A DNA stretch of 8,110 nucleotides. It comes from an uncultured Oscillospiraceae bacterium (GTDB taxonomy: Bacteria > Bacillota > Clostridia > Oscillospirales > Ruminococcaceae). Where the stretch lies: NCBI GenBank assembly GCA_910577365.1, contig CAJTMU010000098.1:1-8110 (forward strand), read 5' to 3'. Below are positions 1 to 4,960 of the stretch, in pieces (position 1 is the first letter of the stretch; each line of letters starts with the position of its first letter). The position numbers were made by a program, and so were the translations under genes. The notes beneath the pieces are model-generated. The model was given only the letters and a program-made list of their open reading frames with translations. It was not told where the DNA came from and ran no database searches.

Positions 1-22
1 GTATCAAACTGCTTATGCTCAT
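1..22 (-). CDS. N-terminal start of a leftward gene, running off the left edge
   Basis: Only seven codons are visible, reading M-S-I-S-S-L-I from an ATG at 22-20. The start is supported by a GAGG Shine-Dalgarno core nine bases upstream (rightwards) and by a perfect-consensus leftward promoter at 212-240. Too little of the protein is present to assign any function. It is divergent from the XRE gene at 454. Whether the two are functionally linked cannot be told from this window. Confidence 0.5.
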
Positions 23-42
23 TGTTATTAACCTCGCTAAAA

Positions 43-60
43 TATGTATGCTATGTATGC
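43..60. repeat. Tandem 9-bp direct repeat (TATGTATGC x2)
   Basis: Two perfect, adjacent copies of TATGTATGC occupy 43-51 and 52-60. They sit in the leader of the leftward gene, 21 bases before its ATG. They could be an operator or RNA-binding element, or simply low-complexity AT-rich sequence. Confidence 0.6.
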
Positions 61-102
61 GATATTTTGGTATGGCAAATTCCGATTTATTCTGCTCATA
101 CG

Positions 103-129
103 GTTTACAATGTTAATATTAGTGTAAAC
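103..129. repeat. Inverted repeat GTTTACA-N13-TGTAAAC
   Basis: Perfect 7-bp arms at 103-109 and 123-129 are separated by 13 bases. The repeat lies in the leader between the leftward promoter (212-240) and the start codon at 22. It could be a regulator binding site or an RNA hairpin in the leader. No T-tract follows on the minus strand, so it is not an obvious terminator. Confidence 0.5.
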
Positions 130-211
130 AGTTCATTTGCATTTCATTTAAACAAACTCGGATTTTCGCCTGATGTTTCCGCCGCTTACACATTTGAACT
201 ATATCTATATT

Positions 212-240
212 ATTATAGCACCGTTTGAAAGTTTTGTCAA
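212..240 (-). promoter_or_regulatory. Perfect-consensus sigma-A promoter, leftward
   Basis: On the minus strand TTGACA (240-235) and TATAAT (217-212) are separated by exactly 17 bp, a full match to the housekeeping consensus. The expected start near 205 gives a leader of about 180 nt before the ATG at 22. A short in-leader reading frame begins at ATG 194-192 (24 codons) but has no Shine-Dalgarno sequence. Confidence 0.85.
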
Positions 241-453
241 GGTATGTACCGCTTTTCGATTCCGGATCCGCTCAAACGTTGAATTTGATTAGTCCATAAA
301 TTAAATAGAATAATTTTAAAGGTAATCTTACTGTACTATATAATAATCAATAAATAAGATGGTTATTCTTATAATCAAGGGGCGGTGTCTGCGTTGTCGG
401 TGGTTTAAATTTTCCTCATATGCTGATAACATTGTAAATAAGGGGTGATGTAA
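241..453. other. AT-rich upstream region of the first XRE gene
   Basis: No gene is seen here. It holds a perfect 8-bp palindrome CGGATCCG (263-270) and two unpaired -10-like TATAAT hexamers (339-344 and 370-375), neither with a good -35. A dyad ATAAGA-N7-TCTTAT (354-372) overlaps the second hexamer. Transcription of the XRE gene probably starts from one of these. This region shares no similarity with the promoter of the paralogue at 1424; similarity begins only at the ribosome binding site. Confidence 0.5.
370..375 (+). promoter_or_regulatory. Possible -10 element for the first XRE gene, inside a dyad
   Basis: TATAAT at 370-375 is overlapped by inverted half-sites ATAAGA (354-359) and TCTTAT (367-372). 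No consensus -35 sits 16-18 bp upstream, so the promoter would be weak or activator-dependent. The TCTTAT half-site recurs as a perfect palindrome TCTTATATAAGA at 1262-1273 in front of the middle regulator. Confidence 0.35.
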
Positions 454-789
454 ATGTCAATAAATTTCAAAGAGGTCGGTGAGCGAATCTCAAAGTGCCG
501 CCGCAAAGCCGGTCTGAAGCAATATCAGGTATGCGAAATGATTGATGTAAACTACAAATATATCTCCAATCTGGAAACGGGACGTTCCGCGCCCAGTCTG
601 GAGCTTGTCATGAAGCTGTGCGATGTGCTTCACACAACGCCGGACTATCTGCTTCTCGGTATTGAAAATCAGAGCGCTGAGTTGTCCTCAGACGAGATAA
701 AAAATCAAATCAACAATCTGAGTACTGCAAACCGAAAAATAGTCCTGGAGCTTATAAAAATAATGGTCGATAACCAAGAACAGACTTGA
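454..789 (+). CDS. XRE-family helix-turn-helix regulator (paralogue A)
   Basis: A 111-residue cytoplasmic DNA-binding protein of the XRE/Cro-CI class. The HTH domain spans roughly residues 7-70: a first helix ending in the basic stretch SKCRRKAG, then GLKQYQVCEMI (helix 2), the turn DVN, and the recognition helix YKYISNLE, followed by the family-typical TGRSAPS and TPDYLLLG. The last 40 residues form a charged helical tail, probably for dimerisation. The start is set by an AGGGGTG ribosome site at 441-447, about 7 bases before ATG. It differs from the copy at 1424 at 16 of 111 residues, mostly in the C-terminal tail; within residues 20-49 only V26I changes. DNA differences are mainly at third codon positions, so both copies appear to have been under selection. 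It is followed at once by a terminator. The target operator is unknown. No toxin or protease partner that would suggest an antitoxin or phage repressor is adjacent. Confidence 0.95.
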   Translation: MSINFKEVGERISKCRRKAGLKQYQVCEMIDVNYKYISNLETGRSAPSLELVMKLCDVLHTTPDYLLLGIENQSAELSSDEIKNQINNLSTANRKIVLELIKIMVDNQEQT

Positions 790-807
790 AGCGTAATTGT
801 AAACATA

Positions 808-845
808 AATCGCCCCACATCTTTCAACATAGGGGCGATTTTTTC
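808..845 (+). terminator. Rho-independent terminator after XRE paralogue A
   Basis: A 9-bp stem AATCGCCCC (808-816) / GGGGCGATT (832-840) with a 15-nt loop runs into a T-tract (839-844). It ends the rightward XRE transcript. The opposite strand has only a weak T-run, so it is a poorer terminator for the convergent gene. The loop contains TCTTTCAACAT, shared with the terminator at 1783-1816, showing that the terminator was duplicated with its gene. Confidence 0.9.
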
Positions 846-853
846 TATTTAAA

Positions 854-910
854 TTACTTGTTCTCCGATATTGCCGCCTGTAACGCCGCAGCTCCTGTGA
901 CAGGATCACG
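854..910 (-). pseudogene. Remnant of a ppdK 3' end (last 18 codons)
   Basis: Read on the minus strand, 910-857 encodes RDPVTGAAALQAAISENK followed by TAA (856-854). The last 18 residues of the intact ppdK product are RVPIARLAAAQAAIAENK followed by TAA (1831-1829). Without gaps 11 of 18 residues are identical, and by my count 41 of 57 bases match. The distance from the upstream XRE stop to this TAA (about 65 bp) matches the distance at the intact locus (about 70 bp). No upstream part of ppdK survives: the fragment abuts the stop codon of the XRE gene at 914-916 and is in its reading frame, with one extra Leu codon between. It is best read as the tail of a duplicated or recombined ppdK locus. 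An alternative is a former C-terminal extension of the neighbouring regulator that resembles ppdK by chance, which the matching order and spacing make unlikely. Confidence 0.75.
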
Positions 911-913
911 CAA

Positions 914-1243
914 TCACTTAACCGATCTCAAATATACCGCCAGGAGTTCTAAAGCCGTTTCTTTTTGACTCACAGTACATGTGTCTAATTCAGCCAGCAG
1001 TTCAGCCTGTTTTACAGATAAACCGGGATTTTCCTCGGTAAATAACACGTCGGGAGTAATATGAAGCGCCGCACATATTCTCAAAGCAGTCTCTATACGC
1101 ATATTTACCGTTCCTCTTTCTATATCGGCATAAGTTCTGTCAGACAGATTCGCGGCTTCGGCTACCTCACTTTGAGTAAGTCCGGCTTTCTTACGGATAG
1201 CAAGCAGCTTGTTTCCTATGGCTCTGAAATCAAAAATAAGCAT
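914..1243 (-). CDS. XRE-family helix-turn-helix regulator (middle, divergent)
   Basis: A 109-residue single-domain XRE-type regulator. The HTH region covers about residues 8-70: GLTQSEVAEAA (helix 2), turn NLS, recognition helix DRTYADIERG, then the usual helix ending in HITPDVLF. The tail (about 75-109) is a predicted helix rich in Leu, Glu and Ala. The start is supported by an AGGGGG ribosome site (1256-1251) seven bases before ATG. It shares the fold with its two neighbours but little sequence, so it is not part of the recent duplication. It is transcribed divergently from the XRE gene at 1424, and the 180-bp region between them holds repeated operator-like sites, so cross- or autoregulation is likely. 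Its 3' end is convergent with the first XRE gene, and a ppdK tail fragment lies directly behind its TGA in the same frame. Confidence 0.93.
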   Translation of the reverse strand: MLIFDFRAIGNKLLAIRKKAGLTQSEVAEAANLSDRTYADIERGTVNMRIETALRICAALHITPDVLFTEENPGLSVKQAELLAELDTCTVSQKETALELLAVYLRSVK

Positions 1244-1261
1244 TTCGGTTCCCCCTAATTA

Positions 1262-1273
1262 TCTTATATAAGA
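1262..1273. repeat. Perfect 12-bp palindrome TCTTATATAAGA
   Basis: A perfect palindrome centred at 1267/1268 lies between the candidate -10 and the ribosome site of the middle regulator, about where its transcript would start. Its half-site TCTTAT/ATAAGA also forms the spaced dyad at 354-372 upstream of the first XRE gene. It may be an operator, but AT-rich palindromes also occur by chance. Confidence 0.45.
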
Positions 1274-1299
1274 ATTATACTTCCTATTCCGCTTGACAA
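1274..1299 (-). promoter_or_regulatory. Candidate leftward promoter of the middle XRE gene
   Basis: On the minus strand TATAAT lies at 1279-1274, with TTGTCA at 1299-1294. The spacer is only 14 bp, so the -35 assignment is doubtful. It overlaps the rightward promoter at 1293-1321 and the same operator-like repeats, so the two genes should compete for or share control. The expected leader is about 24 nt. Confidence 0.45.
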
Positions 1300-1321
1300 A
1301 TAGGAAGCATTATAGTATAAT
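1293..1321 (+). promoter_or_regulatory. Perfect-consensus promoter of XRE paralogue B
   Basis: TTGACA (1293-1298) and TATAAT (1316-1321) are separated by exactly 17 bp. The predicted start near 1328 leaves a leader of about 95 nt before the ATG at 1424. The -35 lies between the arms of the inverted operator-like repeat, so this strong promoter is probably kept repressed. Confidence 0.9.
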
Positions 1322-1357
1322 TATAGGAAGAATAACTCCTTATAATACGAGATTTTT

Positions 1358-1423
1358 ATGAGGGTTAAAAATAAAAGTCAAAACTTATTTTTATATTTTG
1401 CTTTTCATAGAGAGGTGATGTAA
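1358..1423 (+). CDS. Possible 21-codon leader ORF abutting XRE paralogue B
   Basis: ATG at 1358 opens a frame of 21 codons ending at TAA 1421-1423, immediately before the ATG at 1424, with no base between. The peptide starts MRVKNKSQNL and ends HREVM. It contains the ribosome binding site of the XRE gene in its last codons, so its translation would feed or block initiation downstream. Its own ribosome site is weak (GAG six bases upstream). The corresponding frame in front of the first XRE gene is stopped after a few codons, so there is no conservation support. Confidence 0.25.
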   Translation: MRVKNKSQNLFLYFAFHREVM

Positions 1424-1759
1424 ATGTCAATAGATTTTAAGGAAGTCGGCAGGCGAATTTCAAAATGCCGCCGCAAAGCCGGTCTGAAGCAATACCAGAT
1501 ATGCGAAATGATCGATGTGAACTACAAATATATTTCCAATTTGGAAACGGGACGCTCCGCGCCAAGTCTGGGGCTGATAATTAAGCTGTGCGACGTGCTT
1601 CACACTACGCCGGACTATCTGCTTCTCGGCATTGAAAACCAAAGCGCCGAGCTGTCCTCTGACGAAATAAATAATCAAATAAACAATCTGAACACCGAAA
1701 ATCGAAAAATCATCTTAGAGCTAATAAAAATATTGAACGAGAACCAAGGTCGGGATTGA
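1424..1759 (+). CDS. XRE-family helix-turn-helix regulator (paralogue B)
   Basis: A 111-residue XRE-type DNA-binding protein and near copy of the gene at 454. The HTH (about residues 7-70) has GLKQYQICEMI, turn DVN and recognition helix YKYISNLE, identical to the copy, so both proteins should read the same operator. Differences are E10R, E50G and a diverged tail (residues 83-111) that may alter dimerisation or effector sensing. The ribosome site AGAGGTG (1411-1417) is about 7 bases from ATG; the motif GGTGATGTAAATGTCAATA spans the start in both copies. Unlike the copy, this gene has a perfect promoter under a triple operator-like element shared with the divergent regulator. It is convergent with ppdK across a common terminator. 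A role in controlling ppdK is possible from position only; no shared operator is visible at the ppdK promoter. Confidence 0.95.
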   Translation: MSIDFKEVGRRISKCRRKAGLKQYQICEMIDVNYKYISNLETGRSAPSLGLIIKLCDVLHTTPDYLLLGIENQSAELSSDEINNQINNLNTENRKIILELIKILNENQGRD

Positions 1760-1771
1760 ACGCACAATTGT

Positions 1772-1816
1772 AAACCGAAAATGACCCCATGTCTTTCAAC
1801 ATGGGGTCGGTTTTTT
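1772..1816 (+). terminator. Terminator after XRE paralogue B, convergent with ppdK
   Basis: The stem GACCCCAT (1783-1790) / ATGGGGTC (1801-1808) with a 10-nt loop is followed by GG and six Ts (1811-1816). AACC (1772-1775) can extend the stem with GGTT (1809-1812) across a bulge. On the minus strand the stem is followed by only ATTTT, so it may act weakly for ppdK as well. The shared loop sequence (TCTTTCAACAT) marks it as a duplicate of the terminator at 808-845. Confidence 0.88.
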
Positions 1817-1828
1817 CAATTCAATGAA

Positions 1829-4459
1829 TTACTTATTCTCTGCGATTGCTGCCTGCGCCGCCGCAAGTCTTGCGATCGGAACGCGGAAAGGTGAGCAGGA
1901 AACATAGGTCAGACCAAGCTTGTGGCAGAACTCAACGGACGAAGGATCGCCGCCATGCTCGCCGCAGATGCCGATGTGAAGATCGGGGCGTGTTGCCTTA
2001 CCCAGCTTGATAGAGGTTTCCATCAGCTTGCCTACGCCTGTCTGGTCGAGCTTAGCAAAGGGGTCGTTCTCGAATATCTTAGCATCGTAGTAAGCGTTCA
2101 GGAATTTGCCCGCATCATCACGCGAGAAGCCGTAGGTCATCTGAGTCAGGTCATTGGTACCGAAGCAGAAGAACTCAGCCTCCTTGGCAATTTCGTCAGC
2201 CGTAAGAGCCGCACGGGGAATCTCTATCATTGTGCCTACCTCGTACTTGAGGTCAGCGCCCGCAGCCGCGATAACCGCGTCAGCAGTCTTTACAACAGTA
2301 TCCTTAACGTACTTCAGCTCCTTTATCTCGCCAACCAGCGGGATCATTATCTCGGGAACGATGTTCCAATCGGGGTGAGCTTTCTTAACGTTTATAGCGG
2401 CCTTAATAATCGCGCTTGTCTGCATCTTTGCGATTTCGGGGTAGGTTACCGCAAGACGGCAGCCGCGGTGACCCATCATCGGGTTGAACTCATGCAGAGA
2501 AGCGATGATGTTCTTGATGGTTTCTACCGACTTGCCCTGAGTTTTAGCAAGCAGCTCAATGTCCGCTTCCTCTGTGGGAACGAACTCATGCAGAGGCGGG
2601 TCAAGGAAACGAATGGTAACGGGGTTGCCCTCAAGAGCCTCATACAGCTTCTCGAAGTCGCTCTGCTGCATAGGCTCGATCTTAGCCAGCGCAGCCTCTC
2701 TCTCCTCAACGGTATCCGAGCAGATCATCTCACGGAACGCCGCGATTCTGTCAGCCTCAAAGAACATATGCTCAGTGCGGCACAGACCGATACCCTCAGC
2801 GCCCAGCTCACGTGCTTTCTTTGCGTCAGCAGGAGTATCCGCGTTGGTTCTTACCTTAAGCTTTCTGTACTTGTCAGCCCAAGCCATGATTCTGCCGAAC
2901 TCGCCCGCGATAGTTGCGTCAACTGTGGGGATAAGTCCGTCGTAGATGTTACCGGTTGTACCGTCGATGGAGATGCAGTCGCCCTCCTTGTAGGTCTTGC
3001 CCGACAGCTCGAACTTCTTGTTTTCCTCGTCCATCTTGATGTCGCCGCAGCCGGATACGCAGCAGGTACCCATACCGCGCGCTACAACGGCAGCGTGAGA
3101 GGTCATACCACCGCGAACGGTCAGTATACCCTGTGAAGCCTTCATACCGGTGATGTCCTCGGGAGAGGTCTCCAGACGAACCAGAACAACCTTTTCGCCG
3201 CGGCCCTTCCACTCAACAGCGTCCTCAGCAGAGAATACTATCTTGCCGCAAGCCGCTCCGGGAGAAGCGCCCAGACCCTTGCCCACAGGAGTAGCAGCCT
3301 TAAGAGCCGCCTGATCAAACTGCGGGTGGAGCAGAGTGTCCAGGTTACGCGGGTCTATCATAGCAACCGCTTCCTGCTCTGTTCTCATGCCCTCGTCAAC
3401 AAGGTCGCACGCGATTTTCAGCGCAGCCTGCGCGGTTCTCTTACCGTTTCTTGTCTGAAGCATATACAGTTTGCCGTGCTCAACTGTGAACTCCATATCC
3501 TGCATATCGCGGTAGTGGTTCTCCAGCTTCTGGCAAACGTCCTTGAACTGGCTGAATGCCTCGGGGAACTTCTCAGCCATCTGAGCGATGGGCATAGGAG
3601 TACGAACGCCCGCAACAACGTCCTCACCCTGAGCGTTGGTCAGGAACTCACCCATAAGCTTCTTTTCGCCGGTAGCAGGATCACGCGTGAATGCAACGCC
3701 AGTGCCGCAGTCATCACCCATATTGCCGAACGCCATGGACTGTACGTTTACGGCAGTACCCCATGAATAGGGGATATCGTTGTCGCGGCGGTAAACATTG
3801 GCTCTGGGGTTATCCCATGAGCGGAAAACTGCCTTTACAGCACCCATAAGCTGCTCCTTGGGATCGGAGGGGAAGTCTTCGCCTATCTTGGACTTGTACT
3901 CAGCCTTAAACTGACCTGCAAGCTCTTTAAGATCGTCAGCGGTAAGCTCTACGTCCTGCTTAACGCCTTTCTTTTCTTTCATCTCATCGATAAGCTGCTC
4001 GAAGTACTTCTTTCCAACTTCCATAACAACGTCGGAGTACATCTGAATAAATCTTCTGTAGCAGTCCCAAGCCCATCTCGGGTTGCCCGACTGCTTAGCG
4101 ATAACGTCTACTACCTCTTCGTTAAGACCCAGATTAAGAATGGTGTCCATCATACCGGGCATGGAAGCGCGCGCGCCCGAACGAACGGAAACCAGCAGCG
4201 GGTTCTCCTTATCGCCGAACTTCTTGCCGGTGATGCCTTCCATTTTTACAATATACTCGTTGATCTCAGCCATTATCTCATCGTTAATCTGTCTGCCGTC
4301 CTCATAATACTGTGTGCAGGCCTCGGTGGTAATGGTAAAGCCCTTGGGAACAGGTATACTGATGTTGGTCATCTCGGCAAGGTTAGCGCCCTTGCCGCCG
4401 AGCAGCTCACGCATATTTGCGTTACCCTCGGAGAAGAGATAACAATATTTTTTTGCCAT
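1829..4459 (-). CDS. ppdK: Pyruvate,phosphate dikinase
   Basis: This 876-residue cytoplasmic enzyme interconverts ATP + phosphate + pyruvate with AMP + PPi + phosphoenolpyruvate; many fermentative Clostridia use it in place of or beside pyruvate kinase. The length matches the 874-residue Clostridium symbiosum enzyme. An N-terminal ATP-grasp domain (about 1-340) shows GGKGANLAEM, R93, D321/E323 and Q335. The swivelling phosphohistidine domain (about 380-510) has GGMTSHAAVVARGMG with catalytic His455 preceded by Thr453-Ser454. The C-terminal PEP/pyruvate barrel (about 515-876) has R561 (LCRTEHMF), R617 (IRFLDPPLHEF), E746, N769-D770 and the acid/base cysteine C832 (GICGEHGGDP). All catalytic residues known for the family are present. 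The start is supported by AGGAGG (4474-4469) nine bases upstream. It stands alone, convergent with an XRE regulator. No PPDK regulatory protein gene is in the window. A fragment of a second ppdK tail lies at 854-910. Confidence 0.98.
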   Translation of the reverse strand: MAKKYCYLFSEGNANMRELLGGKGANLAEMTNISIPVPKGFTITTEACTQYYEDGRQINDEIMAEINEYIVKMEGITGKKFGDKENPLLVSVRSGARASMPGMMDTILNLGLNEEVVDVIAKQSGNPRWAWDCYRRFIQMYSDVVMEVGKKYFEQLIDEMKEKKGVKQDVELTADDLKELAGQFKAEYKSKIGEDFPSDPKEQLMGAVKAVFRSWDNPRANVYRRDNDIPYSWGTAVNVQSMAFGNMGDDCGTGVAFTRDPATGEKKLMGEFLTNAQGEDVVAGVRTPMPIAQMAEKFPEAFSQFKDVCQKLENHYRDMQDMEFTVEHGKLYMLQTRNGKRTAQAALKIACDLVDEGMRTEQEAVAMIDPRNLDTLLHPQFDQAALKAATPVGKGLGASPGAACGKIVFSAEDAVEWKGRGEKVVLVRLETSPEDITGMKASQGILTVRGGMTSHAAVVARGMGTCCVSGCGDIKMDEENKKFELSGKTYKEGDCISIDGTTGNIYDGLIPTVDATIAGEFGRIMAWADKYRKLKVRTNADTPADAKKARELGAEGIGLCRTEHMFFEADRIAAFREMICSDTVEEREAALAKIEPMQQSDFEKLYEALEGNPVTIRFLDPPLHEFVPTEEADIELLAKTQGKSVETIKNIIASLHEFNPMMGHRGCRLAVTYPEIAKMQTSAIIKAAINVKKAHPDWNIVPEIMIPLVGEIKELKYVKDTVVKTADAVIAAAGADLKYEVGTMIEIPRAALTADEIAKEAEFFCFGTNDLTQMTYGFSRDDAGKFLNAYYDAKIFENDPFAKLDQTGVGKLMETSIKLGKATRPDLHIGICGEHGGDPSSVEFCHKLGLTYVSCSPFRVPIARLAAAQAAIAENK

Positions 4460-4574
4460 TGGAAATTTCCTCCTGAATAAAAATTTTCACTCTCCGGCAT
4501 AGTCGCAGAGTAATATACTTCCCTCGGCGCCATAAACTCGCTTTCACACAAACGCGTCCGCGCCGCCTATAACT

Positions 4575-4633
4575 ATTATAACAGATATCGGAAAAAATTG
4601 CTATATGTTTTTTTAATTTTTTCTTATTTTTTT
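4575..4633 (-). promoter_or_regulatory. ppdK promoter: extended -10 with upstream A-tracts
   Basis: On the minus strand TGTTATAAT (4583-4575) is a perfect extended -10 (TGnTATAAT). The -35 position (4603-4598) reads TAGCAA and is poor, which an extended -10 can tolerate. Directly upstream are three A-tracts (A7 4633-4627, A6 4622-4617, A7 4614-4608) at roughly helical spacing, resembling an UP element or curved DNA. The predicted start near 4568 gives a leader of about 110 nt to the ATG at 4459. A second TATAAT lies further upstream within the palindrome ATAATATTAT near 4655-4666. Confidence 0.7.
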
Positions 4634-4789
4634 GCAAAATATACAAGATACGGGGATAATATTATACAAGGGCACATAAGAGTGTTGAGTTTGAATAAAT
4701 AAAGCTTACGGCGCAGGCAATACAAAATAACTTTGAACATTTTTTCAACGCCTTTTGGGGACTTTGTAAAAGCCGCTGCTTTCGGGCAC

Positions 4790-4824
4790 AAAAAAAATCC
4801 CCGCGGCTGTGCGGACCGCAGGGA
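4790..4824 (-). terminator. Strong leftward terminator with no visible gene in front
   Basis: On the minus strand TCCCTGCGG (4824-4816) pairs with CCGCGGGGA (4806-4798), 9 bp with one G-U pair and a 9-nt loop. Eight Ts follow (4797-4790). This is a textbook intrinsic terminator for a leftward transcript starting somewhere right of 4824. The next protein gene in that direction (5335) faces the other way. It is therefore either the end of a small RNA or an attenuator in a long ppdK leader. Confidence 0.85.
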
Positions 4825-4960
4825 GTCTGCCGCGCGAAAAAAGGAAGGAAAACGCGCGGCAAGGGGAGGTATATTTATGTAAAGAGGCAGACCAAGGTCT
4901 TACCACTATCCATAAAGCTTTATTATAACGATTACATAATACAGCTTATGTTTGAATAAC
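4790..4960 (-). ncRNA. Candidate leftward small RNA or leader RNA
   Basis: The 3' end would be the terminator at 4790-4824, preceded by a 9-bp GC-only-cored hairpin, TGCCGCGCG (minus 4861-4853) with its complement (4836-4828), whose loop is pyrimidine-rich (TTTTCCTTCC...). Candidate -10 elements are TATAAT at 4968-4963 (with TTCACA 15 bp upstream) and at 4927-4922 (no good -35), giving an RNA of about 125-170 nt. GTCTGCC (4892-4886) can alternatively pair with GGCAGAC (4831-4825), breaking the GC hairpin. A 12-codon frame, MDSGKTLVCLFT, starts at 4913 without a clear ribosome site. I do not recognise a known RNA family: no T-box, SRP, 6S or RNase P signature was found by eye. The 5' boundary is uncertain. 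Confidence 0.4.

Larger units (their letters stand above)
1274..1336. promoter_or_regulatory. Triple operator-like element (ATAGGAAGNATWAY)
   Basis: Three copies of a 14-base element fit the pattern ATAGGAAG-N-AT-W-A-Y: ATAGGAAGTATAAT (minus strand, 1287-1274), ATAGGAAGCATTAT (plus, 1300-1313) and ATAGGAAGAATAAC (plus, 1323-1336). The first two form an inverted pair, 9-bp arms 1280-1288 and 1299-1307, around the -35 of the rightward promoter. The third covers the expected transcription start. A degenerate fourth copy (6 of 8 bases) is at 1343-1336 on the minus strand. The placement is that of a repressor operator controlling both divergent XRE genes. None of the copies occurs upstream of the first XRE gene. 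Confidence 0.75.

Noticed and set aside
22..228. 68-codon plus-strand frame at the left edge
   Set aside because: No ribosome site; it is antisense to the leftward leader and crosses its promoter.
454..1759. Prophage immunity region or toxin-antitoxin module
   Set aside because: Three XRE regulators suggest it, but there is no integrase, excisionase, ImmA-type protease, toxin or structural phage gene in the window.
441..1885. Insertion sequence or CRISPR array behind the repeats
   Set aside because: The repeats are two diverged gene-sized copies about 970 bp apart with no transposase, terminal inverted repeats or regular spacers.
1922..3136. 404-codon open frame on the plus strand inside ppdK
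   Set aside because: It is exactly antisense to a fully conserved ppdK, has no ribosome site, and reads as a low-complexity mix without any domain. High GC at codon positions of ppdK keeps the opposite frame open.
4662..4862. 66-codon minus-strand frame starting with TTG
   Set aside because: No Shine-Dalgarno sequence, and it reads straight through the T8 terminator and the GC hairpin, which explain the sequence better.
4790..4900. T-box, SRP RNA, 6S RNA or RNase P RNA
   Set aside because: None of the conserved cores of these RNAs could be found; the sequence offers only two local GC-rich hairpins and a terminator.
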